A stretch of DNA of 33,939 nt from Lachnospiraceae bacterium (GTDB lineage: Bacteria > Bacillota > Clostridia > Lachnospirales > Lachnospiraceae), in assembly GCA_022792885.1 (NCBI GenBank), contig JAAWBX010000016.1, positions 1 to 33,939 on the forward strand, read 5' to 3'. Positions 15,379 through 23,362 of the stretch are shown here, piece by piece (within the stretch, counting starts at the first letter, position 1; the number at the start of each line of letters is the position of its first letter). Both the position numbers and the translations under genes were made by a program. Below the pieces are notes generated by a model that was not told where the DNA came from, searched no databases, and saw only the letters and a program-made list of their open reading frames with translations.

Positions 15379-17391
15379 ATGAAATTAAAAAATGTATTGA
15401 TCGTTGTAAAGGATCTGGAGAGATCGGAGAAGTTTTACCATGACCTGTTTGGCCTTGAACGGATATTGGACAATGACGGCAATTTGATTTTGACGGAGGG
15501 CCTTGTACTTCAGGACGAGAAAATCTGGGAAAGTTTTCTCGGGAAGGACGTTATATCGGAGAATCATGCCTGTGAGTTATATTTTGAGGAGAAAGAGATC
15601 GAGGCGTTCGTTCAAAAACTGGAGGAAAAGTATCCTTTGACAAAATATGTGAACCGCCTGATGACGCATAGCTGGGGACAGAAAGTCGTTCGTTTTTATG
15701 ATCCCGACGGGAATCTGATCGAGGTGGGAACGCCGATGGGGACAAAAGGCGAGGAAAAGCCTGTGGAAGAAACATGGTGGAAAAGCAGCGTGGTGTATCA
15801 GATCTATCCGAGAAGTTTTTGCGACGGCAACGGCGACGGGATCGGCGATCTGAACGGGATCCGCTCAAAATTGTGGTATTTGAGAGAGCTGGGGATCGAT
15901 GTGATCTGGCTGAGTCCGGTTTACGCGTCCCCGAACGCCGATAACGGTTATGATATCTCGGATTATTACGGCATAGCGCCGGAATACGGCACGATGGAGG
16001 AGATGGAGGCTCTCATCCGGGAATGCAGAGATTGCGGGATTCGAATCGTGATGGATCTGGTCGTGAATCATACGTCGGACGAGCATCCCTGGTTTACGGA
16101 GGCGAAGAGCTCGAAGGAGAGTCCCTATCGGGATTATTACATCTGGCGCAAAGGGGAGCCGGGCAATCCGCCGAATGCCCTGAAGTCCTGTTTCGGAGGA
16201 AGCGCCTGGGAGTACTCGGAGGAAACCGGAGAGTATTATTTGCATCTTTTTCATAAGAAACAGCCGGACTTAAACTGGGAGAACGAGGCCGTGCGCAAAG
16301 AGATCTGGAAGATGATGAACGCCTGGATCGATAAGGGGGTCGGCGGATTCCGGATGGATGTGGTCGAAGCCCTGGGGAAAGCGCCGGATCGGATGATCGT
16401 GAATAACGGTCCGAGGCTGCATGAATATCTTCAGGAGATGTATCGGGAGACTTTCGGGGATAAGGATCTGATGACCGTGGGCGAGTGTTGGGGCGCGGAC
16501 CCGGAGATCGGGAAATTGTATTCGGATCCGGAGCGGAAGGAACTGAATATGATCTTCCAGTTTGAGATGATGGAGGCCGACGAGGCGCCGGGCGGCTCGA
16601 AATGGGATCTGGCTCCTCTGGATCTGGTGCGTTTGAAACGGGGATTCGCCAGATGGCAGCAGGAGCTGGAAGGGAAGGGCTGGAACAGCTTATTCTGGTG
16701 CAACCACGATCTTCCCAGAATTGTTTCCCGGTGGGGGAACGACAAGGCGTACCGCGTGGAGTCCGCCAAGATGCTGGCGACGGCGCTCCACGGCATGAAA
16801 GGAACGCCCTATATTTATCAGGGGGAAGAGATCGGGATGACGAATTATCCGTTTGCGGGCCCCGGGGATCTGGCCGACGTGGAGTCTTTGAATCTGTATC
16901 GGGAACGGAAGGAGCTGGGATATCCGGAGGAGGAAATCATGAAAGCGATCCGCGCCAAAGCCAGAGACAACGCCAGGACGCCGATGCAGTGGGAGGATTG
17001 CCCGGGAGCGGGCTTTACCGCGGGCGATCCCTGGTACCGGATTCATCCGAATTACCGGGAGGTCAACGTAGAGAAGGCCCGGACGGATCCGAATTCGATT
17101 TTCCATTATTATCGGAAGCTGATTCGTCTCAGAAAAGAGGAAGCGATTTTGACCCGGGGAACGTTCCGGCTTCTTGCGCCGGAGGATACGCGCGTGTTTG
17201 CCTATATTCGGGAGGACGCGGACAGGAAATGGATCGTTTTGTGCAACTTTTATGAGGAGCCGGCGGAATTTTCGTATCCGGCAGCCGGGCGGGTGATCCT
17301 GTCCAATTATGAACAGCCGGAAAAACTTTCGCTGGAGAAGATCCGGCTGCGGCCTTATGAAGCGCTGATCTGCGAGACGGAGGGAACGTGA
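15379..17391 (+). CDS. fusion of VOC/glyoxalase domain and GH13 alpha-glucosidase
   Basis: This 670-residue protein joins two families not usually found together. Residues 1-118 form a VOC (glyoxalase/dioxygenase-fold) domain: NVLIVVKDLERSEKFYHDLFG at the start and VVRFYDPDGNLIEVG at the end. The first metal ligand position lacks His, so it may be a binding rather than catalytic domain. After a short charged linker (119-131), residues 132-668 form a complete GH13 glucosidase like oligo-1,6-glucosidase: WWKSSVVYQIYPRSF, DLVVNHTSDEH, nucleophile Asp327 in GFRMDVVEA, acid Glu369 in VGECWG, and CNHDLPR (Asp444). It lacks a signal peptide, so it acts in the cytoplasm on short glucosides. The ATG follows GGAGG at 15365-15369, and no internal stop separates the parts. 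Confidence 0.9.
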   Translation: MKLKNVLIVVKDLERSEKFYHDLFGLERILDNDGNLILTEGLVLQDEKIWESFLGKDVISENHACELYFEEKEIEAFVQKLEEKYPLTKYVNRLMTHSWGQKVVRFYDPDGNLIEVGTPMGTKGEEKPVEETWWKSSVVYQIYPRSFCDGNGDGIGDLNGIRSKLWYLRELGIDVIWLSPVYASPNADNGYDISDYYGIAPEYGTMEEMEALIRECRDCGIRIVMDLVVNHTSDEHPWFTEAKSSKESPYRDYYIWRKGEPGNPPNALKSCFGGSAWEYSEETGEYYLHLFHKKQPDLNWENEAVRKEIWKMMNAWIDKGVGGFRMDVVEALGKAPDRMIVNNGPRLHEYLQEMYRETFGDKDLMTVGECWGADPEIGKLYSDPERKELNMIFQFEMMEADEAPGGSKWDLAPLDLVRLKRGFARWQQELEGKGWNSLFWCNHDLPRIVSRWGNDKAYRVESAKMLATALHGMKGTPYIYQGEEIGMTNYPFAGPGDLADVESLNLYRERKELGYPEEEIMKAIRAKARDNARTPMQWEDCPGAGFTAGDPWYRIHPNYREVNVEKARTDPNSIFHYYRKLIRLRKEEAILTRGTFRLLAPEDTRVFAYIREDADRKWIVLCNFYEEPAEFSYPAAGRVILSNYEQPEKLSLEKIRLRPYEALICETEGT

Positions 17392-17393
17392 TT

Positions 17394-17714
17394 TTAAGCG
17401 CGGGCCGGCGCTTTCAGCCTTTCAATGAACTCGATCAATAACTTCACATCCGGATCGGCCATCGTATAAATATAATCGATGGCCTTTTGTTGTGCCAGCG
17501 TCGTGGCTTTATCCTCATTGAAAAATTCCGTCGGGGTGATTTCCAGATATTCGCAGATATAAAGAAATTCCCTCATGGACGGGAGCGTTCGGCCGGAGGT
17601 AATGCCGCGGATATAACTGGAACTGTGCCCCAGATCCAGACTCATTTTTCTTTCGGAAATTTGTTTTTCTTCCAAAAGTCCGGAAAGCCGGTTTCGAATA
17701 AACATTTCATTCAT
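17394..17714 (-). CDS. XRE-family repressor (copy 1)
   Basis: This 106-residue protein has an N-terminal Cro/CI-type helix-turn-helix (residues 6-66) with ISERKMSLDLGHSSSYIRGITSGRTLPSMREFLYICEYL, and a C-terminal helix ending in VKLLIEFIERLK that probably dimerises. The start at 17714 is supported by AGGAGG (17724-17729). It is divergent from the mini Spo0A-like gene, with shared control sequences between, and is convergent with the GH13 gene, only two bases away. A near copy lies at 18147-18464. Likely role: repressing its own and the divergent promoter. Confidence 0.88.
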   Translation of the reverse strand: MNEMFIRNRLSGLLEEKQISERKMSLDLGHSSSYIRGITSGRTLPSMREFLYICEYLEITPTEFFNEDKATTLAQQKAIDYIYTMADPDVKLLIEFIERLKAPARA

Positions 17715-17741
17715 GCTGCGATTCCTCCTGTAAGATAATGA

Positions 17742-17789
17742 TAATCCACAGATTAGACAAAAACGGGCGATTGAAACGCCTGTTTTTGT
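17742..17789. promoter_or_regulatory. inverted repeats in the XRE/mini-Spo0A divergent region
   Basis: Two dyads stand out. TAATC-CACA-GATTA (17742-17755) is a perfect short inverted repeat. ACAAAAACGGGCG (17757-17769) pairs with CGCCTGTTTTTGT (17777-17789) with a single mismatch. The second ends at the -35 box of the divergent gene, so a bound repressor would block it. A closely similar block lies upstream of the second XRE gene. Confidence 0.55.
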
Positions 17790-17817
17790 TGGAATGAGCG
17801 TTAAAATCGCTTATAAT
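17789..17817 (+). promoter_or_regulatory. predicted promoter of the mini Spo0A-like gene
   Basis: TTGGAA (17789-17794) and TATAAT (17812-17817) are 17 bp apart, 45 bases before the ATG. The equivalent positions in the duplicated block near 18537-18567 have lost both boxes. Confidence 0.6.
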
Positions 17818-17862
17818 TGTCTGATATAGGCGTTTATAGTTTTCAGCAAAGGAGGATTTTTT

Positions 17863-18081
17863 ATGAATATAGGAAAAATATATCAGGAACTGGCAAAGAT
17901 GTATGGAATCGGCGCGGAACAGGTCCGGCAGGAAATTCAGAAAATGATTACGGATGCCTACACGAATCCGAAAAACGACAATGAGGCTACGAAGGCCTGC
18001 CAGCGCCGCATTCCTTGCGAAGGCGAGATTCCGACGCCGGAAGAGCTTATCCGATATCTGGTCAGCCGAAAAGGAGAATAA
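17863..18081 (+). CDS. mini Spo0A-type DNA-binding protein
   Basis: This 72-residue protein aligns with the last part of the Spo0A C-terminal DNA-binding domain. GKIYQELAKMYGIGAEQVRQEI corresponds to the helix-turn-helix start [22 protein letters not shown], and IPTPEELIRYLVSR to the terminal KPTNSEFIAMVADKL. The receiver domain and the first helices of the effector domain are absent. It could bind Spo0A-like sites, or pair with Spo0A and interfere; neither is shown. The ATG follows AAAGGAGG. It is divergent from an XRE repressor and ends before a strong hairpin. The similarity is from memory of Spo0A, so a profile search would settle it. Confidence 0.72.
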   Translation: MNIGKIYQELAKMYGIGAEQVRQEIQKMITDAYTNPKNDNEATKACQRRIPCEGEIPTPEELIRYLVSRKGE

Positions 18082-18100
18082 AAAATCGCCGTTTACGAGA

Positions 18101-18135
18101 ACGCCCGGAAGTTGTTTCAGGCAAATTCCGGGCGT
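18101..18135. terminator. bidirectional hairpin between convergent genes
   Basis: A perfect 10-bp stem (ACGCCCGGAA at 18101-18110, TTCCGGGCGT at 18126-18135) has a 15-base loop, with a T-run a few bases beyond on the plus strand. It sits between the mini Spo0A-like gene and the end of the second XRE gene. Confidence 0.6.
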
Positions 18136-18146
18136 GCGTTATGTTT

Positions 18147-18464
18147 TTATGGATTCGCGTTTTTTAAGCGCTCGATGAATCCGATCAGAAGTTTTACATC
18201 CTCGTCGGACATCGTATAAATGTAGTTGATTGCTTTTTGCTGTGTCAGCGTGGTGGCTTTGTTTTCGTTAAAAAATTCCATCGGAGTGACGCCCAGATAT
18301 TCGCAGATATAGAGAAATCCCTTCATGGCCGGGAGGCTTCGGCCGGAGGTAATGCTGCGAATGTAGCTGGAGCTGTGGCCTAAATCCAGGCTCATCTTCC
18401 GTTCAGAAACCTGCTTTTCTTCCCTTAACGCGGACAGTCGATCCCGAATGAATTGTTCTTCCAT
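18147..18464 (-). CDS. XRE-family repressor (copy 2)
   Basis: This 105-residue protein is a close paralogue of the one at 17394-17714. The helix-turn-helix core SERKMSLDLGHSSSYIR, the segment LYICEYL and the tail DVKLLI-FIERLK are the same, with scattered changes. The ATG at 18464 follows AAGGAGG. Its upstream DNA (18486-18567) also copies the first gene's control region, so gene and operator were duplicated together. No divergent partner remains here; the ABC transporter operon ends nearby instead. Confidence 0.87.
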   Translation of the reverse strand: MEEQFIRDRLSALREEKQVSERKMSLDLGHSSSYIRSITSGRSLPAMKGFLYICEYLGVTPMEFFNENKATTLTQQKAINYIYTMSDEDVKLLIGFIERLKNANP

Positions 18465-18485
18465 GTTTATATCCTCCTTGTGAAC

Positions 18486-18567
18486 TAATGATAATTCACA
18501 TGTGAAATAAAAACAGGCGATTAAAACATCAGTTTTTGTCGAAAAAAGCGTTGTTTTCGCTCGATAA
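18486..18567. repeat. second copy of the XRE control region, promoter decayed
   Basis: This stretch matches 17736-17817: TAATGATAAT-CACA, then AAAACAGGCGATT-AAAC, then GTTTTTGT and AGCGTT. The palindrome TTCACATGTGAA (18495-18506) replaces the TAATC dyad of the first copy. The outward -35 and -10 boxes (TTGGAA, TATAAT in copy 1) read TCGAAA and CGATAA here, so the outward promoter appears lost. Confidence 0.6.
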
Positions 18568-18581
18568 GGGACGCCTTTCGG

Positions 18582-19229
18582 TCAGTCGAACGGCGTCGCG
18601 GCAGATTCGATATGGCCGTCTTTCATCCGGATAATTTCGTCCGCCTGTGCTGCCAGATACTTGCTGTGTGTTACGGCGATAACGCATTTTCCGTGCTCAT
18701 GCGCCGTTTTTTTCAGCAATTCTATGATTTCCGCCGCTGTGTTTTCGTCAAGATTTCCGGTAGGTTCATCCGCAAGCAGCACTTTTGCGTCGCTTGCCAG
18801 CGCCCTTGCGATTGCGACCCGTTGCTGCTGACCGCCGGACAGCTGCAAGACGTTCCGTTTCCGGTCCTTACAGGGGATACTGACTTTTTCCAGTAAATCC
18901 TGCGGATTTTTATTTCCGCCAAGTCTTACGTTTTCTTCCGCCGTCAGGTAGTCGATCAGATTATAATTCTGAAAAACCAGGGATATATGATGTTTTCTGT
19001 GATAGTTCAGCCCTTTTGCTCTTATATCTTCCCCTTCGTATAAAACGGCACCTTCCACGGGCGTATCCAGCCCTGCAAGCAGGGAAAGGAAGGTTGTCTT
19101 ACCCGCTCCGCTTGCGCCGATGATCGTGTAAAATTTCTTTTCTTCAAACTGCATGGAGACATCTTTTAAAATTTGTTTTTCTTTCTGCGACTTGTAGGCA
19201 TAATTTACATGTTTGATTTCCAATACCAT
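18582..19229 (-). CDS. ABC transporter ATP-binding protein, MacB/LolD type
   Basis: This 215-residue ATPase has Walker A GASGAGKTT (residues 38-46), signature LSGGQQQRVAIARAL, Walker B VLLADEPTGNLDE and the H-loop His in AVTHSKYLA. The short single-domain form and ADEPTGNLD sequence are typical of partners of FtsX-type permeases (MacB, LolD, antimicrobial-peptide exporters). It is the last gene of the four-gene leftward operon, 12 bases after the second permease. Such systems usually use ATP to drive shape changes in the membrane rather than classic transport. Confidence 0.93.
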   Translation of the reverse strand: MVLEIKHVNYAYKSQKEKQILKDVSMQFEEKKFYTIIGASGAGKTTFLSLLAGLDTPVEGAVLYEGEDIRAKGLNYHRKHHISLVFQNYNLIDYLTAEENVRLGGNKNPQDLLEKVSIPCKDRKRNVLQLSGGQQQRVAIARALASDAKVLLADEPTGNLDENTAAEIIELLKKTAHEHGKCVIAVTHSKYLAAQADEIIRMKDGHIESAATPFD

Positions 19230-19241
19230 CGCTGAAACCTC

Positions 19242-20690
19242 CTAATTTATTTCACTGAAAATATCTTTGGGATTTTTATGGGCAATCAAAATGCCGGAAG
19301 CGCCGACGGACAGAAGAATCAGCGCCGCCATGCCGATACCGTCGTACAGCATGAGTTTGGGCGTAATCGAAACGGAAACGCCTGTAACCGTTTCTTCCGA
19401 ATCTTCCGCGGATTTTGCGACTTTTCCTTCCTCTAACACGGACTGCTCGTAGGCTTGCCGTACCTGCTGTTTTACCAGATAGTCTACCGTAATTTTGGAA
19501 GCGGCGGGCGCGGCCGCAAAAGAAAGTAAAACCGCGGCCGCGGCTATTAGGAAGGCTTCCGATACGATCTGTCCGAGTATTTTTATTTTTGCGGTGCCGA
19601 GAGCCAGCAAAATGCCGATTTCCGTTCCCCGCCCTTTCATCCAGAAAACGAACACCAGGAACAGGATGATCAGTCCGGCTCCCGCCGCTACGATAACGAA
19701 TATTCGACTGACATTCTGCAAATCATTAAAATTGCGGGACATGGTATCCATGGTTCCGTTTTTGTCGATCAGATCGTATCGCTCCCATCCGATATCCGTT
19801 TTCCGGATTTTCTCCCGGATTGCATCGTATTGATCGACGTCCGCGACTTTAAAGTATGCTTTTTCATACAACGGCCCGGACGTGCTTCCCTCCGCTTTTT
19901 CCGGAAAGCCCAAATCGGTAAAGATGATGTTTTCGGAGCGGAAAGTATCCCCCGCCATAACGGGAGTCATTTTTTGCCGGACCTGATAAATTCCGATAAT
20001 TTCGGCTTCACAGACGGTCGGATTTTCCGTATTACGGCGGTCATGAAATTGCAGCCGGTCTCCGAGCGATAAACGGTTTTTATCTGCCAGCTCTTTCGAG
20101 ATCACGCACGCGTCGAGATCTTCTTCGGTTATCATGCGGCCGTCGCAAATGGTCACGTTTCCCGACAGGACATTAGAATCCAGGGACATGGTTTTGCTGC
20201 CGATCAGGCTGACGCAAAGCAGGTCGGAACTTTGATCGACGTCTTCCTCCTCGATTCGGGAGAAATTCACCGGTTTCACCGCCGTGACGGCAGTTGTAAT
20301 GTTATAATCGGCAATGCCGGAAACCGCGGCGATCTTTTTCATGTCATGGATCAAGAGCGTTTGAAACGAATTGTCATACGATACTCTCCATGACGTCCCG
20401 TATTCCGTTTCTATTTTATCCACATTAACGCCCTCGAAATTCCCTTCTGATTCGCCGCTTCGTTTCGCAAGGATTTCATCTGCCCGGTTCCTTTTGTTGG
20501 CCTCGTTCGCTTCTATCAGAAAACCGGCTCCTACGGCCTGCTTGGCTTTATTTTGGGTAGCTATGCTGGCGTTTTGCCCGGCTATTCCCGATAAAAAAAA
20601 CAAACTGATGACGCACAGAATAAAAAACAACAATACGCTCTTGACCGGTTTGCGTATGACCGAACGCCATGCCATCTGAAAAAGGTTCAT
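19242..20690 (-). CDS. FtsX-type ABC permease (second in operon)
   Basis: This 482-residue protein has one N-terminal transmembrane helix (about 12-34, SVLLFFILCVISLFFLSGIAG), a large external MacB-like core domain (about 40-320) and three C-terminal helices (about 333-355, 375-400, 445-465) in the FtsX domain (FVIVAAGAGLIILFLVFVFWMKGR, then GTEIGILLALG). It lies three bases after the first permease and probably forms a heterodimer with it. The 45-residue charged loop before the last helix (EQSVLEEGKVAKSAEDSEET) is longer than usual. Confidence 0.9.
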   Translation of the reverse strand: MNLFQMAWRSVIRKPVKSVLLFFILCVISLFFLSGIAGQNASIATQNKAKQAVGAGFLIEANEANKRNRADEILAKRSGESEGNFEGVNVDKIETEYGTSWRVSYDNSFQTLLIHDMKKIAAVSGIADYNITTAVTAVKPVNFSRIEEEDVDQSSDLLCVSLIGSKTMSLDSNVLSGNVTICDGRMITEEDLDACVISKELADKNRLSLGDRLQFHDRRNTENPTVCEAEIIGIYQVRQKMTPVMAGDTFRSENIIFTDLGFPEKAEGSTSGPLYEKAYFKVADVDQYDAIREKIRKTDIGWERYDLIDKNGTMDTMSRNFNDLQNVSRIFVIVAAGAGLIILFLVFVFWMKGRGTEIGILLALGTAKIKILGQIVSEAFLIAAAAVLLSFAAAPAASKITVDYLVKQQVRQAYEQSVLEEGKVAKSAEDSEETVTGVSVSITPKLMLYDGIGMAALILLSVGASGILIAHKNPKDIFSEIN

Positions 20691-20693
20691 TAC

Positions 20694-21911
20694 TTATCCC
20701 TCCGTTTTTGATAAAGTGTCTTTGGGGTTTGCTTTTAATATGGGCAGCAGAGAAACGACGACTGCCGCCGATACGGGCAGGCTTCCCAGACCTGTCAAAG
20801 CGGCGATATCTTTGAGCTGTAATAAGACCGCGAAAGACCCGCCGGTCGTTTCGGAATTTGCAAGAATATTTTGCAGAACGCCGGCCATAAGGTTCCCCAG
20901 GCCGCATGCCCCCAAGATGGACAGCGCGAAAACGAAAAACGCTTCCAGAAATATCTGTAAGAAAATGTCGGTTTTTGACTTTCCGAGGCTGATAAAAACG
21001 GCGGCTTCTTTCTGCCTTGTCCTCATCCACATGCAAAGCAGGAAAGATACAATGGCTGTCCCCGTCAGGAGCGTCAGGATAAGCATAAGTCTGGCGGCTC
21101 TGGCAATTTGTTCCAGAGGTAAAACCATTTGCCGGTACAGCGTATCGGATGTGGTAGAATCTGCTTTGTCCGATAACATTTCGTTCAGGTTTTTTTCTAA
21201 TGTATGTAATTGTTCCGGATTTTTACAATATACGGAAAGTCTGGTGTAAGCGTTTGTTCCCGATAAATTCGCATAGGAAACGTTGTCCGTAAATATCTGA
21301 TTTTCAATACGATTTACGGAAACCATCCCCTGAGGCTGTTTACTTTCGTTTCCGGATAAAAAAATGCCGACGATCCGAAAGGAAGCCCGTTTGCCTTCGC
21401 CGTTTTCCAATTCGATCATGTCCCCCAACGTTAATTGGTTGGCATCTGCCAGATGAGAATTGACGACGGCGCCTTTTACGTCCGGGGCGATATAGCTGCC
21501 GGAAATAAGACGGTATACGCCTTCTGAAAAGCCGCTGTCGTTTGCCAGGTTATCGTAGGATAGGAGCGATACTTTCCGATTGGATTCATCCGGGGAATCG
21601 CTGTTTGTAATCGGATAAAAATTTACGGGGAAAACCTTGTCTTCTGCCAGGCGGTTTACATGGGAAACTTCCTCCCGGTTCCTTATGCGTTCTACTTCCT
21701 CCTGCGTAATCCCGGCTTCTTTTTTCCGGCTCTCCATGACGACTTTCGCGTTTGTTTTTTCTTGAATTGCCGCTTTTGAATCCGCCGTCGCGCGGAGAAT
21801 CATGTTTGTGCTTAATATCATGCCGTTCACGATGAGCAGCACAAAAAATAACAGGATTGTTTTTGCTTTTTTTCTTTTTAAATATCGAAAAGCAAGCTGA
21901 TAAAACGTCAT
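20694..21911 (-). CDS. FtsX-type ABC permease (first in operon)
   Basis: This 405-residue protein has the same plan as its neighbour: an N-terminal helix (TILLFFVLLIVNGMILSTNM), an external domain, and three C-terminal helices starting at LMLILTLLTGTAIVSFLLCMW with RTRQKEAAVFISLGKSK after it. Both permeases end in a similar ANPKDTLSK / KNPKDIFSE tail, which supports a common origin. It begins three bases after the lipoprotein gene. Target is unknown; regulation by the divergent two-component pair suggests a cell-envelope stress or peptide-resistance role (inference). Confidence 0.9.
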   Translation of the reverse strand: MTFYQLAFRYLKRKKAKTILLFFVLLIVNGMILSTNMILRATADSKAAIQEKTNAKVVMESRKKEAGITQEEVERIRNREEVSHVNRLAEDKVFPVNFYPITNSDSPDESNRKVSLLSYDNLANDSGFSEGVYRLISGSYIAPDVKGAVVNSHLADANQLTLGDMIELENGEGKRASFRIVGIFLSGNESKQPQGMVSVNRIENQIFTDNVSYANLSGTNAYTRLSVYCKNPEQLHTLEKNLNEMLSDKADSTTSDTLYRQMVLPLEQIARAARLMLILTLLTGTAIVSFLLCMWMRTRQKEAAVFISLGKSKTDIFLQIFLEAFFVFALSILGACGLGNLMAGVLQNILANSETTGGSFAVLLQLKDIAALTGLGSLPVSAAVVVSLLPILKANPKDTLSKTEG

Positions 21912-21914
21912 GGC

Positions 21915-22451
21915 CTATTCCCCCTGTTCATAACGGGTAATTACCACTCGCGTAGCCGTAAAATTTTTTGCATCGTCAAAATTTCCGAAAAGTACCAACG
22001 ATGATTTTTTCTTTACATCCGATAAGACAGCTTCGCTGAGAATCGTTTTTCCTGTTGCTATCTGGATAACCGCTTTTTGGAAGATACAGTTTTCTCCGTA
22101 TTTAATCGATATCTTTTCCCCCTCGTCTTCGTATCCTTCCGCGGCAATGACTGCCAGGGAGCCTTTTTTGTCCTCCGTGTCCGATGTTACGGGATTGATG
22201 ATACATCCCCTGTCGGAAAATTCGATCACGGTTCCCTGCAAATCGGATGTGGAAAGTATTTTTTCTCCGTCGGTATTTTCGGAAGCGTTTGAAACGTTCC
22301 CGTCAGACGCGGGATCGGTAACGGGGGCTGTTGTATGGTTGGTGGTTTCGGTGTTCGTAGGGATGGTTTCGATGTTTGACGTCTCGCAGCCTGCCAAAAT
22401 AAAGAGGCTTAAGCCAACCGCGAACGCCCGCATTGCTTTTTTGATTTTCAT
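21915..22451 (-). CDS. lipoprotein linked to the ABC system
   Basis: This 178-residue protein has a lipoprotein signal peptide with lipobox LAGC (Cys22), then a Thr/Ser/Asn-rich linker to about residue 65 and a small beta-rich domain. I do not recognise a named family. It is the first gene of the operon, three bases before a permease, and may be the external adaptor or sensor partner of the FtsX-type complex. The repeated segments GTVIEFSDRGCIINP and KKSSLVLFGNFDDAKNFTATRVVI resemble small OB-like or metal-binding lipoprotein domains, but that is only an impression. Confidence 0.75.
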   Translation of the reverse strand: MKIKKAMRAFAVGLSLFILAGCETSNIETIPTNTETTNHTTAPVTDPASDGNVSNASENTDGEKILSTSDLQGTVIEFSDRGCIINPVTSDTEDKKGSLAVIAAEGYEDEGEKISIKYGENCIFQKAVIQIATGKTILSEAVLSDVKKKSSLVLFGNFDDAKNFTATRVVITRYEQGE

Positions 22452-22558
22452 AGTTTTTTCCGCCTTTCTTTTTAATTTTTCCGTGCTTTCCGAAGAGCTT
22501 ATTTACAGACGCCATTGTATAAAATAACCCTGCTAAAAATCCTGTAAAATCGTGAAGG

Positions 22559-22605
22559 TTTTAAAAGGCTTTTTAGAAGATTTTTATAGAATTCCTCATT
22601 ATACT
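22559..22605 (+). promoter_or_regulatory. three 11-bp direct repeats before a -10 box
   Basis: TTTTAAAAGGC (22559-22569), TTTTTAGAAGA (22570-22580) and TTTTTATAGAA (22581-22591) run head to tail, nine bases before TATACT (22600-22605). There is no good -35 box. OmpR/PhoB-type regulators bind 11-bp direct repeats in this position and replace the -35 contact. A further TAAAA pair lies 11 bp apart at 22534 and 22545, toward the ABC operon. Confidence 0.6.
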
Positions 22606-22637
22606 AATGTCAGACGACGGTAGAAAGGACATAAAAA

Positions 22638-23324
22638 ATGAAAATACTTCTTTTGGAAGACGACCTGGAACTTTGCGATTTCATACAAGCGGAGCTGACG
22701 AAAAACGGTTATATGGTGGATGCCTGCAACGACGGGGAGACGGCCGTGTTGTATGCGTTGCATGTCGATTATTCGTATGATCTGGCCATTGTGGACAGAA
22801 TGCTGCCCGTTATGGACGGTCTGACAATTATTAAAGCTATGCGAAAAAAAGGAATCCAGATTCCCGTTATCATCATTACGGGAATGACCGCTCTTAATGA
22901 AAAAATAGAGGGTCTGGACGGCGGGGCGGACGATTATTTGGTTAAACCTTTCCATATAGAGGAACTTCTTGCCCGCGTCAGGGCTTTGACAAGGCGTCCG
23001 GCCGAAATAAAGGCGGAAGATAAACTCCGGTATGCGGACGTAAGTTTGGATAAATGGAACCGCGAGCTTCTTTGCGGTCAAAAATCCGTTTTTTTGACGG
23101 CCAAAGAATCCGAATTGCTGTACGTCTTTATAAAAAGCCCGGAAACGCTTTTTTCGAGAGAACAGCTTATACTGAAAATATGGGGTACGTCATCGGATAT
23201 TGAACCGGGGAATGTGGATAATTATATTTCTTTTCTGAGAAAACGATTAAAGGGATTACAAAGTACCTGTGAGATAAAAACCGTTTACGGAGCGGGATAT
23301 ATCCTGACTCATAAACAAAAATAA
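22638..23324 (+). CDS. OmpR/PhoB-type response regulator
   Basis: This 228-residue protein has a receiver domain (residues 1-115) with acidic pocket Glu7-Asp8-Asp9, phosphorylation site Asp53 (LAIVDRMLP) and Lys103 (VKPF). The C-terminal winged helix (about 130-226) has LTAKESELLYVF and the recognition region around NVDNYISFLRKRLKG. It starts behind AGAAAGGA, divergent from the ABC operon. Its own promoter carries 11-bp repeats that it may bind. The sensor kinase gene follows after 38 bases. Confidence 0.94.
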   Translation: MKILLLEDDLELCDFIQAELTKNGYMVDACNDGETAVLYALHVDYSYDLAIVDRMLPVMDGLTIIKAMRKKGIQIPVIIITGMTALNEKIEGLDGGADDYLVKPFHIEELLARVRALTRRPAEIKAEDKLRYADVSLDKWNRELLCGQKSVFLTAKESELLYVFIKSPETLFSREQLILKIWGTSSDIEPGNVDNYISFLRKRLKGLQSTCEIKTVYGAGYILTHKQK

Positions 23325-23362
23325 ATTTTTACGGCATATGCGGGCCGGATCGGAGATGAAAC

